The notes: a model not told the origin generated them from the sequence alone. A DNA stretch of 64,000 nucleotides from Basidiobolus meristosporus CBS 931.73 (GCA_002104905.1 MCFE01000129.1:62001-126000); one strand, 5' to 3'. Numbered from the stretch's first letter, positions 43,191-55,216 are shown. Translations and numbers: made by a program.

Positions 43191-46100
43191 ACACCAACAC
43201 TAAGGGCATGATGATTCTAAAAATAATGTACAGAAGTCAGCACACACTTGTAGCACTGTTGGCAAGCTATTGGTTATCGGCCAGAGTATGGAATCAATCA
43301 GAAGCCAGGGATACTCAAGATATGGGAATTTGTTGGAGCAGAAACTATCCACTGGGAGTAATAAATTTGCTCTTTAGCAATATCCCAGCACCAATGACCA
43401 AGTTTAGTGCAAATAGAGATGAGCCATCAGCTCGTACCAACTACGTGCAATAGCTCACGTGGGGAATTGAAAGTGAATAGCGAGGACGTGTACTATTGTC
43501 GGGCATTTTAGACCCAATCGTAAGTCAGGATTTTCTACAAACTTGGTTACGAATATTGGTTAGACTCGGTTGTGATTATTTTCTTTGGAAAGGCCTCCGC
43601 ACTGTCATGGACTGGAATCAGGATGTGGTAGCAGTGAACCGAGAATAAAATTTCTCCATCATAACGGTCCCCACTTCCAGCGACAGTTGGATCATTTGTC
43701 TGTTGGATTGGCCGAATGCTAGAATGAATCCTCACGTTGAAATGTGACCCCGTTTCGTTCCCCACTACATAGTTATCCACCGCTCCAGGCTAGAAGAATA
43801 CGATGGATTCGTCAGTTGGGATGTGAAGCTTTCCCTCCGACTCCGCAACCTGCATACCACTTGGTTTATAAACCATAGAAATCGGGTCTGGATTGACAGT
43901 TCTGAGAGTGTTCCTTACGGAATATCCGTGAGAAAGTCAAAGAACTTTTAGAGAGCCCTTTGCTTCTACCCCCATGAGTTGCTCTCCTTTATTCATGTGT
44001 ATGTTTTTCATGAAAGGTTTGTCACCAAAGGTGGTTGATAACGTGAAGCGCACGATGATCCCTCAAGATTGACCCCGAAATCCCAACCAATTGATCAAGC
44101 ATCAATCCCGGGCCCATGAATGCCTAGGCACGCCACCAGTTATTTGCCACAGCGGGAGTCTTGAGGAGATTCGGCGTATCGAGCGGAAATCGGGCTTTCA
44201 AAGGTTAACTGATGAAGTAAAAATCCCGGGTTTATACTTCGGGAAGCGCTTCGTTCGACAAACCACGTGAGCCTGTCTCAGAATGTTACGGAAAGGCGGG
44301 TGCGAAGCTTGAGGACTTGGCAAACGACCGAGATTCTCAGTATATCTACGGCACCGAAGGATCAGCGAATCCACTTGTTCGAAGCAGCCTCCGGCAAATG
44401 AAGTGCTAATCCACGATAGACGAACAATCTGGTGCAACACTAGTTGTCCACAACCCAAATTATCCTCCATACACACAGTTCAGTGGAGGCATAGAGCCAA
44501 TAGATTCCCGGGAATGTGCTAAGTCAAAGCCAATCTCTAGCTGGTCCACCAAGTCGAAACCCAGAAATAAGAATCAATAGCAGCGATTCCGTTTATTCGT
44601 AACAGTTCACACCCCCTAAGTCTTGACTGATTACTCTGATGGCTATGCTAGTTTGATTGTATTCATACATCGAATCACGTCCGGGCAACTGATCCTGAAT
44701 ATGTGTATATTGGTCATATTTGGAGCTCCTATCACATATCGGGAAACAATACGATTTTCAGGTTAGTAGCACTTATGAAACAGTCCATCGCGCCAGTGAT
44801 TGAGCCAACCTGTCATGTTCAAAGCGGCATATTTCCTAGCATCGATCTTCACGGTAGGAAGCAGCTACTGATAGCACCAGTATCAGCTTTCGTCGCAACC
44901 AATCCTTACCCTCCTATCCTGCTCCCTAGCATTCGCTCGCTCGGCTAAGGGGCGAAAACACCCCTCTGCTTTCGGCATGGTTTTGTAAAGAGATATCAAG
45001 CGAAAGAAATGGACTGCGCAGCAGCAGAGCATGCAACCCCACCTGCAAAGTTTGGGGAGTTTTGGGATATTTACAGCACAGCTCGAAGTGAGATACTGAA
45101 TCCCTGGTCTGATCAAACATTCCTACCCAAGTCTACTGCGGATGATCGTCAGGTGCTTGGTGGTATGCTGGGTAGTGGCTGAGGTAATTTAGGACATTCC
45201 CAAAATGGTAGCAGTGTTCATGTCGTAGTGATTATGTCAGAAATCCATCATATGCACCCAAAATCCGCACACTCCAATGGGTTGTGTTTTTGCCGAATTT
45301 GGAGCAAAACGAATGTCCGCGCTCTACAGGGGAATCCGTCATATGATGCCACTAGAGCTGTGTTGCAAACATCAACAGGGTTGGTTCATCGCCAATGAAG
45401 GCTTTGGAAAGAAATACACAACAATTGGCGTATGTGTGCGTTGACCAGTGTCCACTATTAGTGATCCGAAGGCCTAAGGAAGCCGAGGAAGACTGTTCCA
45501 GAGATTGTGGCCTCGAGGTCCATGTAGAATTTGGTGCCAGCTTGGAATCAATCAGCCATGTCAGCCGAATCATGATCGGTACCACCCTAGCAACCGGTGG
45601 CAGTGCAATATTGAAAAATCAGAGGTCGATTAGGATAATTCTATAATCACCGGTTTAATACGATCAATGTCCCAAACATCCCAGAGTCACCAGTCTTCCG
45701 CAAAACGTGAGGCCAGGTGTTGAAACGAGCCCGGCACCGATGGATGCTACCACTCAATGTTGTTGTTATGATGCATATGCTGGTAAGTAATTTAGCTGGG
45801 GAAATACTGAAAGTCGCCTGCACACTGAAATGCGCGATCTATATTTGGCGAGGTATGCAACTAGAACAGACCCTCCTGAAATGGCACTTTAATTAGAGTT
45901 TAAGATAAGGGCGACAAACTTGTTCAATTTCGAATAGAGTGGATCTTTCGAGCTCAGATAACGCAGCAATTTAACTGGTTTTTGAATCGCGGACTAGTGC
46001 CGAAAGTGTCCATTTCCAAAATGTAGACCAAGCAAAAGCCATTCAGTAGGTAGAGATCCATACGCGCTAGCAAGCTCTACGTTCCAAATGGGCTTGGTCT

Positions 46101-47081
46101 TGGGTGGGGCTAAAGAGCCATAATGGGTCTAAACCTTTCTCTTCCCCCTCTAGGGATCAGTCGATCCGCCACTCAGTCATTCCTAAATAGGAATCCAAAG
46201 TGGCATAGATATTGCTCGAACAGTCCACACCATCCCCATTTGGCCCAGACGGCAGTCACTGAAACACCTCAAAAGGAAACAAAAACACGCTGAGGGCACT
46301 ACCTCACTCTGTCCTTTTGGAAAACGACACCTTAAATTAAGCGATAATCCCATTTGGCGAAAGGACATCCCAACAATTCTCCGGTTTAAATATCCGCATT
46401 GTCGGGCTAAATCATCTAGAACTCGCTGCGGCTAGCCGATATATGACAATATATGAGTCTTCGCCATGCAGCGAATCATCGAGCCGGAAATTATACCACA
46501 ACACTCCTCTACCATTTGGATCAGCTCAGGCTATTCCGTCACCATTGCTACCACTAGCCTGCATTTTTAACATCACGAAGCGACCAAATGGGTGATGGCC
46601 ATCTACAGGGTGTGAAATGCACGGTGAGCATATACCCGAGTATTACCACGATAGCATCGAAATCTGTGACTACGGATTACATCTACTCAATTGGCACCCT
46701 ATGGCTTCATGCAATTCCAAGCTAGGGAAATATCAGGAGATGGGCGTCAGATCTGGGGCAGGTTTGTAGGCCCGTTGCTCCCTCGTGAAGAGGTGTGTGT
46801 TGATTCTACCCTTCGTTTCGAATAAAAATGCACTGAAGTCTCCGCCAAACAGTTGACCGGTCACTCTTTTCGTCAAGTAGGAAGCACATTCAGTGCGTTG
46901 TCCTCTCTGTGTATCTTGACTAGACCCAGTTGCCGGTATATGGACGGTGTTGCGGCTGGACTGATTTTCGGCATCAACTCTTCGTGGTACTTACACATAG
47001 AGCGAGGATCATTTCGGCATCAAATAGTGTCAAATCTGAGCCATCACCCCCTCCCTCGCCCTCATAGTCCCTATCCTCGAA
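43191..47081. other. No supported gene; start of the balanced-composition region
   Basis: From about 43430 the sequence becomes CG-containing and non-repetitive. The longest open frames (44198-44476 minus, 92 codons; 45395-45646 plus, 83 codons) show no domain, signal peptide or splice pattern, and open frames overlap on both strands as expected by chance. It may hold a diverged or non-coding gene that I cannot see. 46850-47081 is the probable upstream region of the zinc-finger gene. Confidence 0.5.
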
Positions 47082-47089
47082 TATAAAAG
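47082..47089 (+). promoter_or_regulatory. TATA box of the zinc-finger gene
   Basis: TATAAAAG, 80 bp before the start codon at 47170, downstream of a pyrimidine-rich stretch (CCCCCTCCCTCGCCCTCATA). Confidence 0.65.
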
Positions 47090-47169
47090 GAGCGCATAGA
47101 TGATTCCAACATCGGCCTATCTTCCCCACCCATCCTTCAAACTGATGCCTTGCTCCACTGCTCGATTTC

Positions 47170-48153
47170 ATGTCACTCACAAATAGCTACTTGTCGAATT
47201 GGATCCCCAGCAGAAAACAGCAACATATTTCCGTTCCCACCGTGACCGGGGACATAACTCACTTGTTTGCGGAAGATAACACAGGAATCGAAGAGGCCTT
47301 GCCCTTTATCTTCACCATATTGTCATCAATCGAAGAAGAATTAGCAAATGAGTCTTGGTTGGAGGCATCGTGGGCGTCAAGCACACTTGACAAAGATGAC
47401 GTTCCACACGAACGTCAGGTTGAGGCGGTTTTTCTAATGGCCCTCAGTGAGTTATATCATGAGGATGTTGCGCAGAGCATTAAGCTGCTGGACGAGATTC
47501 TGAACCATGGAATCCGCTCACCTAGATTAGCAACTATCTATCAAGTAATTTTGTCTATTCTTTCTTCAAATCACCAACGTTCACATACTGACGAGCTTAC
47601 CTATCCTCCTGAATTCCCCCTCTCACCACAGATCTCTTTAAACACTGGATCCTTCCCTAATTCTCCTCCATCTGCCCAGACTGTTCCTTCTGCGAGGGAT
47701 TTACCTAACTCTTCTCCATCTGGTCAAGCCGTTCCTTCCGCGTGGGACTTGCCAAACTCCCCTCCATCTATCCAGGCCGTTCCTTCGGCGAGGGATACCG
47801 CGCCGGTGAGGTCAAGCACGCATTCCCCTGAGAGACAGGAGAGAGCAAGGAGGAGAAGCAGATCCTCTCGGGAGAGAAGGCTTTCATGCTCGGAGTGCGA
47901 GAAAACTTTCGATCGCCCCTCCGCTCTAGCAAGTCACCAAAAGACCCATTCACATCGCCGCGAGTTCGTGTGCAGCCTTTGCTCTAGTGCGTTCAAATTC
48001 AAGCACGATATGGAGCGTCATGTTCGCAGGCATACCGGAGAAAAGCCTTACCCCTGTTGCTACTGTGACCAGGGCTTCTATCGGTCCGACACTATGACCA
48101 ACCATATGAAAACGAAGCACCCAGATGCCAAGGATCACACGGCTGAAAGTTAG
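47170..48153 (+). CDS. C2H2 zinc-finger protein (three fingers)
   Basis: Probable sequence-specific transcription factor, 327 residues, single exon. The C-terminal third carries three C2H2 fingers: CSECEKTFDRPSALASHQKT-H (about residue 240), CSLCSSAFKFKHDMERHVRR-H, and CCYCDQGFYRSDTMTNHMK-TKH; fingers 2 and 3 are joined by the canonical TGEKPY linker. Just before them is a basic Arg/Ser run (RARRRSRSSRERR), a likely nuclear localisation signal. Residues about 163-210 are three tandem 16-residue units of the type PNSPPSxQxVPSAxDL, probably disordered. The N-terminal half is acidic and helical with no known domain. ATG 47170 lies 80 bp after a TATA box and is the first in frame. Targets cannot be inferred. 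Confidence 0.9.
   Translation: MSLTNSYLSNWIPSRKQQHISVPTVTGDITHLFAEDNTGIEEALPFIFTILSSIEEELANESWLEASWASSTLDKDDVPHERQVEAVFLMALSELYHEDVAQSIKLLDEILNHGIRSPRLATIYQVILSILSSNHQRSHTDELTYPPEFPLSPQISLNTGSFPNSPPSAQTVPSARDLPNSSPSGQAVPSAWDLPNSPPSIQAVPSARDTAPVRSSTHSPERQERARRRSRSSRERRLSCSECEKTFDRPSALASHQKTHSHRREFVCSLCSSAFKFKHDMERHVRRHTGEKPYPCCYCDQGFYRSDTMTNHMKTKHPDAKDHTAES
47656..47799 (+). repeat. Coding minisatellite, 3 x 48 bp
   Basis: Units 47656-47703, 47704-47751 and 47752-47799, each starting CC(T/A)AA(T/C)TC; in frame with the zinc-finger gene, giving three 16-residue repeats. Differences are mostly at third positions. Confidence 0.85.
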
Positions 48154-50223
48154 TGCACTGTAACATCGATATCAGTGTCTGTACATTATTTACTAGTCGT
48201 TTTCCACCAATCCTAACGCCAAAAACAACCATCATATTGTTAGTGTATATATACTGTCATATTCAGGACAGTTGGTCAGAAATGGATTGATTAAGCCAAG
48301 TCTCTGGGCCATCCCTGGTGTATCTAGCCGAAACAAGATTAAGTTTGCTCTTCAATGATAATAAAATAGTGTGGAGTACTCGTAAGTCATTTCGGATTTT
48401 ATGGCCAGGCAGGTGCTCATTTTGGAAAGGGAACCTCGGTGGAGAGGAGTGTTGATAAGAGGGGCGAATCCTGCGGGCCTAGATCTTCGAAGATACCTGG
48501 CATTAGCATTGACCCGATGTTGGTAGTACGCATAAAATCGTAGATGCCAGCTGCCGCTCATTAAAATTAAGATTACCATGGACATCAAATGTAGTCTCAA
48601 AATATTGCGGAGTAGGCGGTGTCGGAGACCTGGCCAATCCAGTTACAGCCAACGATATTCGATTCGATGCTGCCTCGAAATTCTGACGTCCAATCATATC
48701 CAAGGGCTTGGCATGAGTCAGGAACATTATATTATACACTTCTTTGTTGCTGTAGTAGCTTGATCTGTAGTAGTGAAATGAGTTGGATCATTCTGTAAGA
48801 AACCCACTTCAAATACTTGATATTTCAGTATAAAGCACCGCACATTGAGCCTAATGTTACTTCATTTCGGAACCACCATAATAACAGGCCTCGCCTACTC
48901 CCCATAAACGGACATTAGCGCCCAAGTTACTGGCGTAGTGGGATGACACCAAACTCGTATGGAAAGGGCATCAGTCAGTGTTAATTGCCACTTGCAATTC
49001 TTACAGAGAAAAATATACCGACTCCACCTTCAAAGTATGTTAAGAATATAGAAGATTGACTTTTGCACTCAGGACCTGCAGAGTCCATTGATCTCAGTAA
49101 AGCTGGAGTTGCAACCTCAGCGATGTAGAATCAGCTGCACGCGTAGGGAGACAACAGGTGAAGAAGTGGGGTGAATACTGACTAACAATATGCTCAGCAG
49201 TTTGTTGGCTTTTTACGCTTTATTGTCTTTGCGGGAGGTTTCATCTCATAAATCAACGGTCAGATATCTATTTCATTTAGCCAGTGACTTCGTCTACCAT
49301 GAGAACCGACAAGAGCTAAACAGACCAGCCGTGGGATTCATTAGCTCTGTCAGTCGAAGTCAATAACTCTGCTTGGAGTAATCTCGAATTTAGCGGAGAA
49401 CGATAGATTGCCATCGAAGACACCGACAAAATGGAGTAGCCACCGTCAAAATGAGTTAGAGGCATACTTGGCCTACTTATACCATCAGGAGCGTTCGAGA
49501 ATCCTCACCCAACCAATGATCAGTGACCCCATGTAAAGGACCCAAAATGGCCCTACAGAGCGGATTAAACCATCCACTAATATGTGAGTGTGTGAAAAAC
49601 CCCTGGTACATATCAGCAGCTACAAATTGATACTAGCAGATCTCATGTGAGCGAGGTGACGAGGGTTTCTCCAACGTCTGCTGAGTCGCACACGCTGGGG
49701 ATTAATGGGGGAGTAACGAACTCTTCATTTCCTCACTTGGTCCCTAATGCAGGTACAATTGAATTGTGCATTCGACTCAAATTAATATGGGTGTACCGAG
49801 CCAAAAATAGTGGTTACGAATTACTCAGCATTGGGTGAGATTCATGTGAAATGAGCACCTTGTTTGTGAATACGGTGATATTGCATGTAGTGAGAATGAA
49901 GAACGCTAAAGCTTGGGCGTGTCAGATGAGTACAGGATTTGCTCCTAGTGCGGTAAATAGGTGGTCTATCATGAACTACAAATCTCAACAAAGAACTCAT
50001 TAGATTCAGGGCATGAGACCGCTGAGCTTTGGTGGCCTTGATATCTAGGATTCGGGTGGTTTTAGTGATTGTCCAGAGTAAATGGGAACTACCGGTTGAG
50101 TGCATCCTCCAGTTGCATATTCTTCTCCAAATAATGTGGCTACAGTAGCAGCGGCTTACCAGGAAGCATCCTCACCCAGTGATCCGTCGAGTAGCCGGGT
50201 GGTTACGGGAGCTCGGTAAGCGC
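48154..50223. other. Intergenic region, no supported gene
   Basis: Two short minus-strand frames at 48352-48739 (82 and 78 codons, overlapping) have some coding-like character but no start context, domain or convincing splice sites, so I leave them uncalled. Otherwise nothing recognisable. Confidence 0.45.
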
Positions 50224-50260
50224 TAGGGTTAGGGATAGGGATAGGGATAGGGTTAGGGTT
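50224..50260 (+). repeat. Interstitial telomere-like repeat
   Basis: Six hexamers in a row, TAGGGT-(TAGGGA)x3-TAGGGT-TAGGGT, in an otherwise non-repetitive GC-balanced region. TTAGGG is the common fungal telomere repeat. It could be a trace of chromosome healing or telomere capture, or a binding site for a TRF/Tbf1-like Myb protein, about 570 bp upstream of the kinase gene's TATA box. Confidence 0.85.
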
Positions 50261-50798
50261 GCGTGTACATCGACAAGGGGCAGCGGCCTTCCAAACCAGA
50301 ACCTCACATCACACACATCACTGGTCACCTATATTGGCTCAAACAGGTCGAAGGAGGGAATGTTATCTGACGCTGTTTGTGTTTTGTAGGATGTTTCAGA
50401 TCTTTCAAGCGTGACTGGGATTGACATTGGTAATGAACAGATGCTAATAAAAAAAGGTACCAAGACTCAGATTCCTAACCGGCAGCAGTGCTATTCGATC
50501 TCAATTATATGATCCATTGCTAAATTAAGCTGCTATTGGTTTGTTGATGACTAACACTAAACAAGACACCTGCGTTACCATCACCACCCACGCCACCTAT
50601 CAGCACCCATGATCATCTGGATCACTTCTACGTGATATATTTGTGCGCTCATAGAAGTGCGGATTGACTGCGAATATAGGCTTATGAGCAGTTTCATGTT
50701 TCGATACAAGCCAGATTCTGCATCAAGTGATATATTTGGTTGCGGCAGTTATACAATACCATATTGCAGCAATCATCACTGATCTTGGCTTCATGCTG
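50261..50798. other. Upstream region of the kinase gene
   Basis: No coding evidence. Probably holds promoter sequence of the gene starting at 51048. Confidence 0.4.
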
Positions 50799-50806
50799 TT
50801 ATATAA
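50799..50806 (+). promoter_or_regulatory. TATA box of the kinase gene
   Basis: TTATATAA, followed about 30 bp later by a pyrimidine-rich tract (CCTTTTTCTTCTGCG) suitable as transcription start; the kinase ATG is about 245 bp downstream. Confidence 0.5.
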
Positions 50807-50810
50807 CCCC

Positions 50811-51035
50811 ATGGATGACAGCACTGATCCTTTTTCTTCTGCGACACCTAACTGCCACCGATCTTTCTTCTCCCATCCAGGCAAGGAAACATTAACTTTA
50901 ATTCCGTCAGGCTTTCAGCTGAAAGCTCCACTCCCTTCTCCTGAGACCTCCCGTATTTTTCGCCAGGAGCCCTTTAGCCTTTCAGCGGAACACACATTAA
51001 GCGACCTTGACTACGCATTACCAGTTATTCAGTGA
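50811..51035 (+). other. Possible upstream ORF in the kinase leader (74 codons)
   Basis: ATG 50811 opens a 74-codon frame (MDDSTDPFSSATPNCHRSFF at its start) ending at 51035, 12 bp before the kinase start codon and in a different frame. It begins right after the TATA-like element, so it is transcribed only if initiation uses an upstream site. No domain. It could be a regulatory upstream ORF, an unrecognised first coding exon, or chance. Confidence 0.35.
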
Positions 51036-51047
51036 ACGTGGTTTGAT

Positions 51048-53815
51048 ATGCCATATCGCCGTAGCCTCGTACAAGAACACGACACTTTCAGCTCCAGACA
51101 CGACGCGTACCACATATCACCGAAGCCTCATTGCCATTCATCTATGAGCCCCTCTATTCAGATCATGACAGGCGACTCGAACACTTCCACCAGGGCCTCC
51201 AAAGCCGTATCCAACCGGACGTTTGTCGATTCCAGCGCGCTGCCCGAGCCCAAGTTGCCGGTGATAGTCGAGCGCCAGCCCCAACAGAGACGCCTGGTTG
51301 GCAGCTATCAGCTGACCAAGACGTTAGGCGCTGGTAGTATGGGTAAAGTCAAACTCGGCATCCACCAAACCACCAACGAGAAGGTAATGATTTGTGTTTT
51401 TCAAGCACAACTATCTCCCTGAAAGGCTAACCATTGCATTAAGGTTGCGGTGAAAATCATCCACAAACGGAGTAGCCGCGACCCCAATCGGCACGCTGGC
51501 ACCACCGAAACCGAGGAAAACAAAGAGGCCCGGGTTATCCGGGAGGCGGCAATCCTATCGCTCCTCAACCACCCGCATATCGCCAAGCTGAAGGACATGA
51601 CTGTACATAGAAACCATTACTATCTATTCCTCGAATATGTTAGCGGCGGCCAGCTTCTGGATTACATTATTAGCCATGGAAGACTCCGGGAAAAGCATGC
51701 CCGGGTATTTGCCCGTCAACTTTGCTCAGCACTAGGTATGTCATTGAACACGTACGTGGGACATGCTTCTAAAGGATAGAGTCACTCATTTCTCTGTGTT
51801 ACTACCTGATCCATGCAGATTACTGTCACCGGAATTCAATCGTCCATAGAGGTAAGTTCACTCGAACTTTGATCCTTGCCGGATGGAGACTAATTATTAT
51901 CACCGGCACCTAGATCTCAAGATCGAGAATATCTTGATCTCTGCTGAAGGGTCCATCAAGCTGATTGATTTTGGCCTGTCGAACCTGTATTCCCCGAAGT
52001 CTCACCTTTCAACGTTCTGTGGTTCATTGTACTTCGCTGCACCAGAGCTACTGCACGCTCGGGCATATACTGGGCCTGAGGTAGACGTCTGGAGTTTGGG
52101 GATTGTCATCTACGTTCTACTATGCGGCAAGGTCCCTTTCGACGACAAGAGCATGCCTGGCCTGCACGCCAAGATCAAAAGAGGCCATGTCGAGTATCCG
52201 CCGTGGTTGAGCAATGGTAAGTGATGCTTGTCTGTCCATTTTACACATCACATGGCTTATTCACCCCGCCTGCATCACAGAATCGAAGCACCTACTTTCC
52301 CGTATGCTAGTCACTAATCCCCCGGAACGGGCGACTATGAACGAGGTTCTTGGGCATCCTTGGATGTTGAAAGGGTACGATCAGCCGCTCACCAACTACC
52401 TACCCGCTCGTCTCCCCCTTCATCTTCCTCTGGACCCAAATGTCGTCGAAAAGATGACCGGGTTTCAGTTCGGTGAGCCAGAGCAGATTACCAAGGAATT
52501 GGAGGCGATCATCCTATCTGATGCATACCAACAATATGCTCATTCGGCGGCATCCGAGGAGTTTTCTCACCCACTAGTCTCCATCTACCACCTGGTCAAG
52601 GAGAAACTTGAGCGAGATGGCGAAGAGCCAGGGTTCAGCTCGTCCACCGATTCGCTAGAGAGCCAATTCGCGGATGGAATGAAGTTCGACTGTCCCATCA
52701 CACCGACCCTGTCGTACGAAGAGGCCAACCTCAATAGGCTTTCCCAGGCGGAGCGCGCGGATCGAATGGCTGCCCGGGCCCATATCGCCGGAAGTGATGG
52801 TCAATGTGACGAGGTGGAGTATTCGTATGATTTCGAAGAGGGCTCCCCGAACCAGCACCAATCGGGCGAGAAGAATTCGAAAAAATCCAAGAAAGGAGTG
52901 TTTAGACGACTCAGCCAAGCCCTTAGGTCAGGCAAGAGCGGCCGCCGTCGATCCAAGCAGAACGCCTCTAACGAGGAACTGCCAGGGGGTGTGAAGGAAA
53001 CCTCACCGAAGCGACCTGGAATCGGCCGTAGCAAATCGGTCTTCACTCCAAGACGTAACATCTCTCCCCTTACTGAAGACCTTCAAAACGAGACAAAATC
53101 CGGTAGCAAGAAGAAAGAGCAGGCAGCGAAGCTATCGAGCATCATCTCGCGTACCAAAAGTCTCCGGGAGGCAGACCCTGAGACTAGCGCTGGGGATTGT
53201 AGTACCTCCAACGCCTCAAGGGGCAGGCCCGCATTCACACGTCTTGTTAGCTCGCCAACTCCCCAAACACTCGAAACCTTGGTTGAGCCAAGAGATGTAG
53301 CACCAGCGGCTTGCAAATCGAGCATTCCTACCAAAGAGCACGATAAGGCCGACTCTTACACCAAGCCTGTATTTCTTAAAGGGCTGTTCTCTGTCTCCAC
53401 AACCAGTACCAAAAAGCCGAAAGTTATTCGTCAAGATATCATCCATGCGCTAGATGAGCTACAGGTCCTGTGGAGAGAGGGTCGAGGCTATTTCGAATGT
53501 CTGAAAACCTACCCATCACCTGCCGATCCTGAGCAACAGTCACCTACGCCCACCGAGGACCCTGCTCTCAGCACCGCCCATACCGACAGCTCCAACGAAG
53601 AAATACCAAACAGCCCCACGGGTAGCGGAGTTAATGACAGCGAGGATGAGTTCGATGAGGTTGCCAACCGTGGAAACACAGTTCGATTCCAGATCCAGAT
53701 TGTCAAGATTCCCTGGCTTCTGGGCCTTCATGGCTTACAGTTTCGTAGGCTTGCGGGACACCCTTGGGAATATCGCGAAATATGCTCCAAAGTTTTGGGA
53801 AATCTCAACCTGTAA
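51048..53815 (+). CDS. kin1: KIN1/KIN2-family (PAR-1/MARK-like) Ser/Thr kinase with KA1 domain
   Basis: Polarity kinase acting at the cell cortex; in yeasts Kin1 and Kin2 regulate polarised growth and exocytosis. Five exons: 51048-51383, 51444-51735, 51819-51851, 51914-52216, 52281-53815 (832 residues). All introns are GT-AG, 60-83 bp. Kinase domain about residues 86-350: glycine loop [19 protein letters not shown] with ATP-binding K116, HRDLKIEN with catalytic D221, DFG at 239, and the KIN1-typical activation segment [15 protein letters not shown] and [20 protein letters not shown] long basic, Ser-rich linker follows; the C-terminus ([20 protein letters not shown] ... EICSKVL) is a KA1 membrane-binding domain. 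An in-frame TGA lies just upstream of ATG 51048. Confidence 0.93.
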
Positions 53816-54185
53816 ATGTGTAATCAAATCTCCGATCCAACCTCAGAACGCTGCCCTCAATACAGTAAATTCTAATCTTGGGGGTGGGGTGGAATGCAGC
53901 AGCCATTTGCCGGGATTGGCTCCTGCTCTCCCTCCGCCCGCTTTCTCAACTGGAATGATTGATATATCCCTTTCCCAAATCGGACTACCCCATTTCTCTC
54001 TCTTACCAAGTGTTTGTATATTGTCGAGGTGTTTTGTAAAATCCGCTCACTTAATCATTAATATCAATAACACATATCCACTAGTTATTATGTAACATAA
54101 GCCTCCTCATGCACTACGTTGATAATAAAGATATCATGTTCTGGCTACTCGAGAATCCTCAGTTACCTTGCAGTACAGTAGGTGG

Positions 54186-54223
54186 GTATGGATATGGATA
54201 TGGATATGGATACGGATACGGAT
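54186..54223 (+). repeat. (GGATAT/GGATAC)n hexamer microsatellite
   Basis: About six tandem TATGGA-type hexamers, the last two with C in place of T (GGATACGGATACGGAT). It runs directly into the palindrome at 54222-54240. Confidence 0.85.
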
Positions 54224-54240
54224 CACTCCTGAGGAGTGAT
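54222..54240. repeat. Perfect 9-bp palindrome
   Basis: ATCACTCCTGAGGAGTGAT: 9-bp arms around one central base. It could be a cruciform or a symmetric protein-binding site; nothing shows which. Confidence 0.75.
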
Positions 54241-55216
54241 TGTTCATATGATGTCGCACTCGAAACAGGTCAAGCAGCATATGCTCAAGCAAATGAAATG
54301 CCTGCAAGTCGAACATCCTGATACGCAAGTTGGAGTGAAACGACTCCTCGTCTCATCACATGAAACTTTCGCCAACTACGATATGTGTGATACTTAGCGG
54401 CATGATTGGCGGACACTGGGAATCTCCTTGCGCACTATCAGGGCTTTGTGCTCTGACTTTGGGGACATCCGAATCGTAGGTGTGCAAAATTGGTCAAGGG
54501 GCGAGTCCGAGGGGTGGCGCAAGCAGTGGATTGCTCTTATCAGCAACTGAGAGATAACAAGGGAGCTAGAAACCAACACTTGGTGTTCTGGCTCCTCCGT
54601 GATCAGATCTTCATGATGGCCAGCAGTATCAGCAGATACAGGTATCGCCAACGAACAACCAATTGCGTTCGAAAAAGCCATTTTCCTTACATGGCAGTGA
54701 GGCTCAGGTGGGAGGATGCAATGGCCATTCCGGCATTGTGGTGGTCGCCGAGAACGGCATCGTTTTCTCAATTTGCAATGGCCTGGTCATGATTGGACTC
54801 CGGCGGTGAGCTCTTGAATTTAACAGATTCGAATCAAATGCATGGCTCGGCTGGTCGTATACTCAAGGTTGGACAATCAACCACATCAGCTCACTGTGGA
54901 TATCATCGCCATTAGGGACATCCATGTGAAACATGTTGTCAGTATTATCTTGTGGTACGTCGCATTAGCTGAGATGGTTTTGGAAGTATTTTCTCGACCC
55001 TCAGCAGCCTATTTCGTGGTAAAAGACTCAGCACCGAGATGAAGTTTACCGTTTATACCCATCGGCGGCATTGTGAATCATTCTATATTCGTTCAATCAT
55101 TGGCCACGAGTGACGAGGGCTATGGGAGATCACGTGAAATCGGTTGAACGAATGTAACCACGCTTTTCGCCCATTTCCGCACTTTGCAACATTCCATAAC
55201 TCTTTAATGAGAAACC

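Larger units (their letters stand above)
53816..55216. other. Intergenic region with a hexamer repeat; no supported gene
   Basis: Overlapping opposite-strand frames at 54394-54792 (125 and 100 codons) have no domain or splice support. The 54109-54321 frame encodes Gly-Tyr repeats only because of the hexamer repeat at 54186. AATAA-like signals at 54063-54130 may belong to the kinase 3' end. Confidence 0.45.

Noticed and set aside
54109-54321. 70-codon frame with a Gly-Tyr repeat, resembling antimicrobial GY peptides
   Set aside because: The repeat is the translated hexamer microsatellite; there is no signal peptide and the flanks look non-coding.
54394-54792. Overlapping opposite-strand frames of 125 and 100 codons
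   Set aside because: No domain, start context or splice signals; typical chance frames in balanced-composition DNA.
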